From UBA7887 sp964408735 (lineage in GTDB: Bacteria; Pseudomonadota; Alphaproteobacteria; UBA7887), in the NCBI GenBank assembly GCA_964408735.1, contig CAYPAX010000166.1:1-5747 (forward strand): a stretch of DNA of 5,747 nt, read 5' to 3'. The position numbers and the translations under genes are program-made. The notes beneath the pieces were generated by a model, which did not search any database, was not told the DNA's origin, and saw nothing but the letters and a program-made list of their open reading frames with translations. Below, one piece after another: positions 1-5,603 of the stretch (position 1 is the first letter of the stretch; every line of letters starts with the position of its first letter).

Positions 1-142
1 GGCTAGGTCAGGTGTCGGGTACTCGCGAACTGATAATACCCGGAATTCCCTATATCGTGGTTTACGCTTCGAGTGGTGGCGATGTAGAGATTGCCAGAGT
101 AAGGCACATGGCGCGATCTTGGCCGCAAGGGCCTGAGACTTC
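1..142. other. Non-coding stretch at left edge, no gene seen
   Basis: I see no supportable gene, RNA or terminator here. It lies immediately downstream (in the minus-strand sense) of the acyl-CoA dehydrogenase remnant at 143-205. It is less GC-rich than the genes, with AT-rich runs around 30-65. It contains an 8-base palindrome GGAATTCC at 42-49, which is too short to mean anything alone. An open frame runs through it on the minus strand, but its protein resembles nothing I know and it crosses the remnant in a different frame. The stretch may be the old 3' flank of the degraded gene. Confidence 0.5.
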
Positions 143-205
143 CTAGAAACTCGCCTCCGGTATCGCCACCACCGTCTCCGTCGCGGCCAAGATAGGGCGG
201 GAAGC
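143..205 (-). pseudogene. C-terminal remnant of a second acyl-CoA dehydrogenase
   Basis: Read on the minus strand, 205 down to 143 gives A-S-R-P-I-L-A-A-T-E-T-V-V-A-I-P-E-A-S-F followed by TAG. The intact acyl-CoA dehydrogenase at 1223-3019 ends E-A-R-P-I-M-A-A-K-E-T-V-M-A-I-P-E-A-G-F followed by TAG. By hand alignment 14 of 20 residues match and about 47 of 63 bases match, with no gap and the stop codons aligned. Upstream of about position 205 the similarity ends abruptly (the frame continues P-R-R-R-N), and the LLM gene begins at 268, so the remaining ~575 residues of such a protein are missing. This conserved tail is typical of long DmdC-like dehydrogenases. The divergence is too great for a recent copy; it looks like the tail of a related paralogue left after a deletion or replacement. 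No start codon or ribosome site belongs to it, so it is not expected to make a protein. Confidence 0.8.
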
Positions 206-256
206 CGGTCTCCGGCGATTGCCGGGCGGCGTTGCGGCTGTCACACTCGTTGGCTC

Positions 257-263
257 GGAGGGG
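257..263 (+). promoter_or_regulatory. Ribosome binding site fixing the LLM gene start
   Basis: GGAGGGG lies four bases before the ATG at 268 (six bases from the GGAGG core). The in-frame ATG at 232 has no comparable purine-rich site and would add twelve residues (beginning MRLSHSLARRGI) that do not fit the family. LLM proteins start directly on the first beta strand, here MDFGFHLG. The site therefore decides for 268. Confidence 0.85.
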
Positions 264-267
264 TATC

Positions 268-1221
268 ATGGATTTCGGGTTTCATCTTGGCACCCGCGGC
301 GTCGGTCAGACGCCGGACGGGTTGCGGCGGCTGGCGCAGCATCTTGAGGCGCATGGCTTCGCCTATCTCGGCCTCAACGACCATGTCGTCACCGCCGCGG
401 CGGTGGCCTCATCCTATCCCTATAGCGAGAGCGGCGTCTGGCCGGCGGCCGATACCGGAACCTGTCTCGAGCAATTGGTGACGCTCGGCTATCTGGCGGC
501 GGTGACCGAACGGATTCGCCTGCTGACTTCGGTGATGGTGCTGCCCCACCGCGCGCCGGTGCTGGCGGCGAAAATGTTGAGCACGATCGACGTTTTGTCC
601 AAGGGCCGGCTTACCATTGGCGTCGGTGTCGGTTGGATGGCCGAGGAAATGGCCGCGCTGCAGTCCCCGTCCTATGCCGAGCGTGGCGCCGCGTCGGAGG
701 AATACCTGGCGGCGTTCCGCTCGCTCTGGAGCGAGTCGGTGGCAAGCTATTCCGGCGACCACGTGTCGTTCGATGGCGTCCTGTTCGATCCCAAGCCGGT
801 GCAACGGCCGCATCCGCCGATCTGGGTCGGCGGCGAAGCCAAAGTGGCACAGCGCCGCGCGGCCACGTTTGGCGATGGCTGGTATCCGGTGATCGGCAAT
901 CCGCGCATAGCGCTCGATCGACCGCAGGCCTTTGCCGCGGCCCTGGCCGAGGTGCGCGGTCTTGCCGCGGCCCGGGGTCGCGACGGCGCGGCGCTCGATT
1001 CGGCCCTGTTCGTGCCCTGGTATCGGCTCGACACGGAGGCTGACAGCGATCCGGCACGACGGGTCTTCACGGGCAGCGCCGAGCAGATCGCCGCCGACGT
1101 CGGCGCCTATCGCGATGCTGGGCTGGCGCATTTGATTATAGGTTTCGAATGCCCGGAGCTCTGTGATGCGCTGGAGCGCACCGCGCAATTCGCCGAGCAG
1201 GTGGTGCCACTGATTCCCTAA
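268..1221 (+). CDS. LLM class flavin- or F420-dependent oxidoreductase
   Basis: A 317-residue luciferase-like monooxygenase-fold (TIM barrel) protein, most like the subgroup often annotated as F420-dependent oxidoreductase (TIGR03619-like). The N-terminal strand is MDFGFHLG. Residues 27-40 (EAHGFAYLGLNDHV) form the usual early segment with a D-H pair. Residues 84-123 carry the family core, LLTSVMVLPHRAPVLAAKML then STIDVLSKGRLTIGVGVGW. A second conserved block at 185-206 (IWVGGEAKVAQRRAATFGDGW) is typical of the cofactor-binding side of the barrel. Members are cytosolic and move hydride between reduced F420 or FMN and varied substrates; the substrate here cannot be read from sequence, nor can F420 be told from FMN. 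It is complete, of normal length, and has no signal peptide or membrane segment. It stands alone, with remnant DNA upstream and a convergent acyl-CoA dehydrogenase one base beyond its stop. Confidence 0.9.
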   Translation: MDFGFHLGTRGVGQTPDGLRRLAQHLEAHGFAYLGLNDHVVTAAAVASSYPYSESGVWPAADTGTCLEQLVTLGYLAAVTERIRLLTSVMVLPHRAPVLAAKMLSTIDVLSKGRLTIGVGVGWMAEEMAALQSPSYAERGAASEEYLAAFRSLWSESVASYSGDHVSFDGVLFDPKPVQRPHPPIWVGGEAKVAQRRAATFGDGWYPVIGNPRIALDRPQAFAAALAEVRGLAAARGRDGAALDSALFVPWYRLDTEADSDPARRVFTGSAEQIAADVGAYRDAGLAHLIIGFECPELCDALERTAQFAEQVVPLIP

Positions 1222-1222
1222 T

Positions 1223-3019
1223 CTAAAACCCCGCCTCCGGGATCGCCATCACGGTTTCCTTCGCGGCCATGATCGGCCTCGCTTCCGCCGCGGCCGGGGC
1301 CAGGTATTGACTGGCATAGTGCCGCGCGGTGTCCAGTTTGGCGGTGTAGAAGGCCTCGTCCTCGGTGAAGTGCTCGAGCTTGGCTTCGGCGACCTGGGCG
1401 GCCTTGGCCAGCTGCCAGCCGCCGGCGATCCAGCCCAGCATGCGCATGTAGCGGGTGGCGCCGGAGGCGGCGGCGATCGGGTCGCTGCGCATGGTTTCGG
1501 CGATCCATTCCGTTACCGTGGCAAGGGATTCGACGGCCGGTACGAGATCGGCGCCTATAGCTGCCAGCGCTTCGTGATCGCTGGCCTGGCACGCCTGGGC
1601 CGTCGCGCGCATGTCCTCGATCATGGCCTTGGCCGAAGCGCCGCCGTCCTGCTGCAGCTTGCGCCGCACCAGGTCGAGCGCCTGGATGCCGTTGGTGCCT
1701 TCGTAGATCATGGTGATGCGGGCGTCGCGCAGATGCTGGGCGGCGCCGGTCTCCTCTATATAGCCCATGCCGCCATGCACCTGCACGCCGATGGACGCCA
1801 CGGCGAAGCCCTGGTCGGTGCACCAGCCCTTGACCACGGGCGTGATGAGATCGGCATAGCTTTGCGCGCGCGCCCGGGCTTCGTCATCGCTCTCGCGCGA
1901 TGCCGTATCGAGTGCACCTGCCAGCGAATAGCACAGCAGGCGCATGGCCTCGATCTGGCTGCGCATGTCCATCAGCATCGAGCGCACATCGGGATGGCGG
2001 ATGATGGCCACGACTTCGTCCGAGCGTTCACCGATCATGGTGCCCTGGACGCGCTCACGGGCGTAATCAAGCGCCGCCTGATAAGCACGCTCGGCGATGG
2101 CTAGGCCCTGCACGCCGACGGCGAGGCGGGCCGAGTTCATCATGGTGAACATGCATTGGATGCCGCGCTGTTCGCCGCCGATCAGTTCGGCCTGAGCACC
2201 GCCGTCATCGCCATATGACATGACACAGGTGGGGCTCGCCATGTGGCCCATCTTATGTTCCAGCGAAACCGGCCGCAGGTCGTTATGCGCACCCAGGCTG
2301 CCGTCGTCGTTGATCAGCACTTTCGGCACGATGAACAGCGAGATGCCCTTGACGCCCTCGGGCGCGCCCTCAGTGCGGGCGAGAACGAGATGGATGATGT
2401 TCTCGCTCATGTCCTGGTCGCCGTGGGTGATGAAAATCTTGGTGCCTTTCACACGCCAATGCTCGCCGTCTCGCCGCGCCCGGCTCTTGAGTGCGCCGAC
2501 GTCGGAGCCCGCATTGGGCTCGGTCAGGTTCATGGTGCCGGCCCATTCGCCAGAGATCATCTTGGGCAGATATCTGGCTTTTTGCTCGGGCGTGCCGTGG
2601 GCCTCGATGGCTTCGACCGCGCCCCAACTGAGCATCAAACCGTCGGCAAGGCCCATATTGGCCGACTGCCACATCTCGCCGACCATCGTCGCCATGGTCG
2701 CGCCGAGCCCCATACCGCCATGGTCCGGGTTGCCGTTGACCGACGGCCAGCCTGCCTCGCACCACTTGCCGTAGGCCTCGACCACGCCTTCCGGCATGCG
2801 CACGACGCCGTTGACCAGCTGCGCGCCTTCGATATCGCCCGGCCGGTTGAGCGGTGCGAAAACCTCGGACGCGAACTTGCCTGCCTCGTCGAGTACCTGG
2901 CCGACCAGGTCCGGTGTCAGTTGATCCAGGCCATCCAGCTTCGACAGGGACTCGAGCCCCATCACCTCTTCCAGCACGAAGCGCATGTCGCGCAGGGGGG
3001 CAGTGTATCCGGTTGCCAT
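1223..3019 (-). CDS. Acyl-CoA dehydrogenase, long DmdC-like type with C-terminal extension
   Basis: A 598-residue FAD enzyme that oxidises an acyl-CoA to the 2,3-enoyl-CoA and passes electrons to electron-transfer flavoprotein in the cytosol. Its opening Y-x-A-P-x-x-D-M-x-F-V-L (residues 5-16) is characteristic of the ~600-residue subgroup that includes 3-methylthiopropanoyl-CoA dehydrogenase (DmdC). Family signatures are present: GEWAGTMNLTEPNAGSD at 157-173, VQVHGGMGYIEETG at 412-425, and YEGTNGIQ at 439-446, in which E440 is the expected catalytic base. Residues ~460-598 are the extra C-terminal helical domain of this subgroup, ending KETVMAIPEAGF. The ATG at 3019 has GGAG eight bases upstream (plus-strand 3028-3031). 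True substrate is unknown: no DmdB, DmdD, thiolase or CoA ligase is nearby, so a DMSP role is not supported and a medium- or branched-chain acyl-CoA is as likely. It is divergent from the enolase-superfamily gene and convergent with the LLM gene. Confidence 0.95.
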   Translation of the reverse strand: MATGYTAPLRDMRFVLEEVMGLESLSKLDGLDQLTPDLVGQVLDEAGKFASEVFAPLNRPGDIEGAQLVNGVVRMPEGVVEAYGKWCEAGWPSVNGNPDHGGMGLGATMATMVGEMWQSANMGLADGLMLSWGAVEAIEAHGTPEQKARYLPKMISGEWAGTMNLTEPNAGSDVGALKSRARRDGEHWRVKGTKIFITHGDQDMSENIIHLVLARTEGAPEGVKGISLFIVPKVLINDDGSLGAHNDLRPVSLEHKMGHMASPTCVMSYGDDGGAQAELIGGEQRGIQCMFTMMNSARLAVGVQGLAIAERAYQAALDYARERVQGTMIGERSDEVVAIIRHPDVRSMLMDMRSQIEAMRLLCYSLAGALDTASRESDDEARARAQSYADLITPVVKGWCTDQGFAVASIGVQVHGGMGYIEETGAAQHLRDARITMIYEGTNGIQALDLVRRKLQQDGGASAKAMIEDMRATAQACQASDHEALAAIGADLVPAVESLATVTEWIAETMRSDPIAAASGATRYMRMLGWIAGGWQLAKAAQVAEAKLEHFTEDEAFYTAKLDTARHYASQYLAPAAAEARPIMAAKETVMAIPEAGF

Positions 3020-3070
3020 GGGGGTCGCTCCGTGTCACGAGTTGGGGGCAATACGGGCGGGAGGGTCCCC
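3020..3070. promoter_or_regulatory. Short divergent intergenic region with two ribosome sites
   Basis: Fifty-one bases separate the start codons of the acyl-CoA dehydrogenase (minus) and the enolase-superfamily gene (plus). It holds GGAG for the minus-strand gene (complement of 3028-3031, eight bases from its ATG) and GGGAGGG for the plus-strand gene (3059-3065, five bases from its ATG). I see no convincing sigma-70 -35/-10 pair on either strand, nor a clear inverted repeat. Any promoters must overlap here or lie inside the 5' ends of the opposing genes, which makes joint or mutually exclusive control plausible; this is inference. Confidence 0.55.
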
Positions 3071-4201
3071 ATGCGCATCACTGCTGTCAAGACCGCTGCC
3101 AGCCAGGGCCACGGCATGCATCTCTGGGTCAAGGTCGAAAGCGACGCCGGGATCACCGGAATCGGCGAATGCGTGCATGGCGGCGTGCAGGCGATCGCGC
3201 TGATTCAGGCGCTGTCCGACAAGCTCGTGGGGCGTGATCCCTTCGCCATCGACGCCCTGTTCGAGGAAATGCGTCGCGCCCATGTCTTCGATGGCGGCTA
3301 TGCCGGAGCGCTGATCACAGCGCTCACGGGAATCGAGATCGCGCTCTGGGACCTCAAGGGCAAGGCGCTCGGCGTGCCCATCACAGAGCTTCTCGGTGGA
3401 CGCTTCCGCGACAAGATTCGCGTCTATGCCGACTGCGAGGTCGACCCGCGCATGGATGCGGGCGAAGTGCGAAAGGTCGTCGACGAGGTCCGCGAGCGCG
3501 GTTTCACCGCCCTCAAGATCGATGTGGACGAAGGTGAGGCGCCCCACAAGGACGCCTTCAACTTCACCGCCGGCGAATACGAGCACGACCGCATGGTGGG
3601 CTTGATCGAGCGCGTCTACGAGGCCGCCGGCGACGATATCGCCATGGCGGTCGACGTGCACACGCGCCTCGATGTGCCGAGCGCCATCCGCCTGGCGCGG
3701 GACTGCGAGCGCTTCCACCTGCTGTGGCTCGAGGAGCCAGTGCCGCCGGAGAACATCGACGCCATGCGCGAAGTTACGCAGGCCTCGTCAACGCCCATCT
3801 GCGCCGGCGAGAACCTGTACCTGCGCCATGGCTTCCGCGAGCTGATCGAGAAACAGGCGGTCAACGCCATCATGCCCGACATCCCCAAATGCGGCGGCCT
3901 CTCCGAATGCCGCAAGATCGCCAATCTAGCCGAGCTCTACTACATCCCCTTCGCGCCCCACAACGTGGCCTCGCCCATCGGCACCATGGCCTCGGCGCAA
4001 GTCTGCGCCACGGTGCCCAACTTCCTCATCTTGGAATTCCACTGGCTGCACCGCGAATATTGGACAACCATTACCCAGGACAAGAAAGATATCATCAAGG
4101 ACGGCTACATCGAGATGAGCGACCGCCCCGGCATCGGCCTGGAGCTGAATGAGGAAGTGGCGAAAGCGCACCAGTGGCCGGGGACCGGCTGGTTCGAGTA
4201 G
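3071..4201 (+). CDS. Enolase-superfamily enzyme, probable acid-sugar dehydratase (mandelate racemase/galactonate dehydratase-like)
   Basis: A 376-residue cytosolic enzyme with an N-terminal capping domain (about 1-115) and a (beta/alpha)7-beta barrel. Family members abstract the proton alpha to a carboxylate with Mg2+ help, then racemise, cycloisomerise or dehydrate the substrate. Three metal ligands can be placed: D195 in VDVH, E221 in WLEEP, and E247 in AGEN. The His-Asp dyad is D270 (MPDIPKCGG) and H297 (FAPHN); E322 lies in LEFHW. The usual K-x-K on the second strand reads K149-I-D151, and H197 follows D195 by two residues. That D-x-H plus H-D layout matches D-galactonate dehydratase-type members, so dehydration of a sugar acid is the best guess; the exact substrate is open. 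The start at 3071 has a strong GGGAGGG site and the typical opening MRITAVKT. A longer open frame upstream is merely the antisense of the neighbour. It is likely cotranscribed with the nucleoside hydrolase 13 bases downstream. Confidence 0.9.
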   Translation: MRITAVKTAASQGHGMHLWVKVESDAGITGIGECVHGGVQAIALIQALSDKLVGRDPFAIDALFEEMRRAHVFDGGYAGALITALTGIEIALWDLKGKALGVPITELLGGRFRDKIRVYADCEVDPRMDAGEVRKVVDEVRERGFTALKIDVDEGEAPHKDAFNFTAGEYEHDRMVGLIERVYEAAGDDIAMAVDVHTRLDVPSAIRLARDCERFHLLWLEEPVPPENIDAMREVTQASSTPICAGENLYLRHGFRELIEKQAVNAIMPDIPKCGGLSECRKIANLAELYYIPFAPHNVASPIGTMASAQVCATVPNFLILEFHWLHREYWTTITQDKKDIIKDGYIEMSDRPGIGLELNEEVAKAHQWPGTGWFE

Positions 4202-4206
4202 GGCGG
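4200..4206 (+). promoter_or_regulatory. Ribosome site supporting a TTG start
   Basis: AGGGCGG overlaps the stop codon of the preceding gene and ends eight bases before the TTG at 4215. There is no ATG or GTG in frame between the preceding stop codon and the conserved DTDPG motif, and only ATG 4149 lies a short way upstream. The TTG start with reinitiation from the upstream gene is therefore the most economical reading. Confidence 0.55.
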
Positions 4207-4214
4207 TAGCAGCA

Positions 4215-5147
4215 TTGAAGATCATCATCGATACCGATCCGGGACAGGATGACGCGGCCGCGATCATGCTGGCGCTGGGCAGCCCGGAAATAGAGGTATT
4301 GGGCATAACGGCGGTCGCTGGCAACGTGCCTTTGGCTTTGACGGCGCGCAATGCGCGTATCGTCTGCGAGATGTGCGAACGCAGCGACGTCAAAGTCTTT
4401 GCCGGCGCCGACAGGCCCTTGCGCCGCGCCCGGGTCACCGCCGAGCATGCGCACGGCAAGAGCGGCCTGGATGGCCCCGCGCTGTTCGAGCCGAGCATGC
4501 CGCTGCACGACGGGCATGCGGTGGACTTTCTTGTCGAGACAGTGATGCGCGAGGCGCCCGGAACGGTCTCGCTGAGTGCCATCGGGCCGCTGACCAACAT
4601 TGCCCTGGCGCTGCAGCGCGAGCCCGCCGTCGCCGGCCGCCTCAAGCAAATCGTCCTGATGGGTGGCGGCTATTTCGCGCAAGGCAACATCACGCCCTCG
4701 GCCGAGTTCAACATCTACGTCGATCCCGACGCCGCCGCCATCGTCTTTGCCTCTGGCGCCCCCCTTGTCATGATGCCGCTCGATGTCACCCACAAGGTTT
4801 TGGCGACGCTGCCAAGGGTGGGGCGCATCCGCGCCATCGGCAATCGCGCGGCCATAGCGCTGGCGGAGATGCTGTCGTTCTACGAACGCTTCAATGTGGA
4901 AAAATACGGCAGCGACGGCGCGCCGCTGCACGACCCGACGACCATCGCCTGGCTGCTCGACCCGGACTTGTTCCAGGGCCGCTCATGCAATGTCGAGATC
5001 GAAACGCAATCCGACCTCACCCGCGGCGCCACCGTTGTCGACTGGTGGGGCGTCACGGGGCGCAGCAGGAATGCCCTCGTGATACGAGACGTGGACGCCG
5101 ACGGCTTTTTCGAGCTGCTGACGGAAAGACTGGCGAACCTGCCTTGA
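4215..5147 (+). CDS. Nucleoside hydrolase (IunH/URH family)
   Basis: A 310-residue enzyme that splits the N-glycosidic bond of ribonucleosides into free base and ribose using a Ca2+-bound water. The calcium site is clear: D-T-D-P-G-Q-D-D at residues 6-13, and D240 in L-H-D-P-T (238-241) with the neighbouring H239 matching the catalytic histidine of inosine-uridine hydrolases. N37 (AGN), HGKSGL at 80-85, and E164-F165-N166 complete the ribose-binding set. Length is normal, and no signal peptide is visible. I place the start at TTG 4215 because the protein then begins (M)KIIIDTDPG as in the family; the alternative ATG at 4149 would add 22 basic, unrelated residues inside the preceding gene. A modest AGGGCGG (4200-4206) serves as ribosome site. 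Base preference (purine, pyrimidine or general) cannot be told. The 13-base gap to the enolase-superfamily gene suggests one transcript. Confidence 0.92.
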   Translation: MKIIIDTDPGQDDAAAIMLALGSPEIEVLGITAVAGNVPLALTARNARIVCEMCERSDVKVFAGADRPLRRARVTAEHAHGKSGLDGPALFEPSMPLHDGHAVDFLVETVMREAPGTVSLSAIGPLTNIALALQREPAVAGRLKQIVLMGGGYFAQGNITPSAEFNIYVDPDAAAIVFASGAPLVMMPLDVTHKVLATLPRVGRIRAIGNRAAIALAEMLSFYERFNVEKYGSDGAPLHDPTTIAWLLDPDLFQGRSCNVEIETQSDLTRGATVVDWWGVTGRSRNALVIRDVDADGFFELLTERLANLP

Positions 5148-5150
5148 AAC

Positions 5151-5603
5151 CTACGTTTGGCCGGCCACCCTGTGAATGGCCTTGCGGACGCGAGTGTAGG
5201 TGCCACACCTGCAATAGTTCTCTTTCAGCGCGAGATCGATTTCCTGATTGGTCGGCTCGGAATTGGTCTCCAGCATCATTGCGATCGCCATGATCTGTCC
5301 TGGGATGCAGTAGCCGCATTGCGTGACGTTCTCGTCGATATACGCCTGCTGGATCGGATGCAGGCCATTGGCCCCGAGACCTTCGATGGTGGTCACGTCC
5401 GCGCCCTCGGACTTCTCGATCGTTATTTGGCAAGACTTCACGAGCTCGCCGTTCATATGAATGCTGCAGACGCCACACTCGGCTATACCGCAGCCGTATT
5501 TCGTGCCGTTTAATCCGAGATGTTCGCGCAACACCCACAATAGCGGCGTATCAGGTGCCGCATCGACCGTCCGCAATTCCCCATTGACTGTAAGACTGAA
5601 CAT
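5151..5603 (-). CDS. [2Fe-2S] small subunit of a molybdenum hydroxylase (CoxS/IorA-like)
   Basis: A 150-residue electron-transfer subunit of the xanthine dehydrogenase/CO dehydrogenase family. Residues 1-80 form a plant-ferredoxin-like domain with C38-x4-C43-x2-C46-x11-C58. Residues 80-150 form the helical second domain with C96-x2-C99-x31-C131-x-C133, so all eight cluster ligands are present at standard spacing. Q95, before C96, is the residue that usually contacts the molybdopterin cytosine dinucleotide. The sequence around YGCGIAECGVC resembles two-subunit aldehyde/isoquinoline oxidoreductases (IorA type). The ATG at 5603 has AGGGAA seven bases upstream (complement of 5611-5616) and gives the family opening MFSLTVNG; the open frame extends 21 residues further but without family fit. 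No twin-arginine signal is present, as expected for this subunit. The catalytic large subunit is not downstream, where a convergent nucleoside hydrolase begins three bases after the stop. The protein looks functional but its partner and substrate are unknown. Confidence 0.95.
   Translation of the reverse strand: MFSLTVNGELRTVDAAPDTPLLWVLREHLGLNGTKYGCGIAECGVCSIHMNGELVKSCQITIEKSEGADVTTIEGLGANGLHPIQQAYIDENVTQCGYCIPGQIMAIAMMLETNSEPTNQEIDLALKENYCRCGTYTRVRKAIHRVAGQT

Noticed and set aside
1..142. Remnant of a second LLM gene end next to the broken dehydrogenase tail, as a simple tandem duplication would leave
   Set aside because: I compared the bases left of 143 with the LLM gene end at 1150-1222 and found no continuous similarity beyond a few bases.
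3..269. Minus-strand open frame of 88 residues over the left edge
   Set aside because: It crosses the dehydrogenase remnant in the wrong frame; the frame matching the dehydrogenase tail is a different one and ends at 143.
409..1188. Long minus-strand open frame of 259 residues inside the LLM gene
   Set aside because: It is a GC-rich antisense shadow without ribosome site or family resemblance; the plus-strand protein is clearly homologous to LLM enzymes.
1307..2104. Plus-strand open frame of 265 residues within the acyl-CoA dehydrogenase
   Set aside because: It is an antisense shadow; the composition is rich in Gly, His and Ala with no motif, and the minus strand has complete family signatures.
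1223..3019. Assignment as DmdC of dimethylsulphoniopropionate breakdown
   Set aside because: The subgroup matches, but many enzymes of this length and N-terminus act on other acyl-CoAs, and no other DMSP gene is in the window, so I gave no gene symbol.
2243..3070. Open frame extending the enolase-superfamily gene 276 residues upstream
   Set aside because: It is antisense to the well-supported acyl-CoA dehydrogenase, encodes no recognisable domain, and the ATG at 3071 has a strong ribosome site and the family's normal N-terminus.
4373..5293. Plus-strand open frame of 306 residues overlapping the nucleoside hydrolase
   Set aside because: It is an arginine-rich frame-shifted shadow of the hydrolase that runs into the antisense of the next gene.
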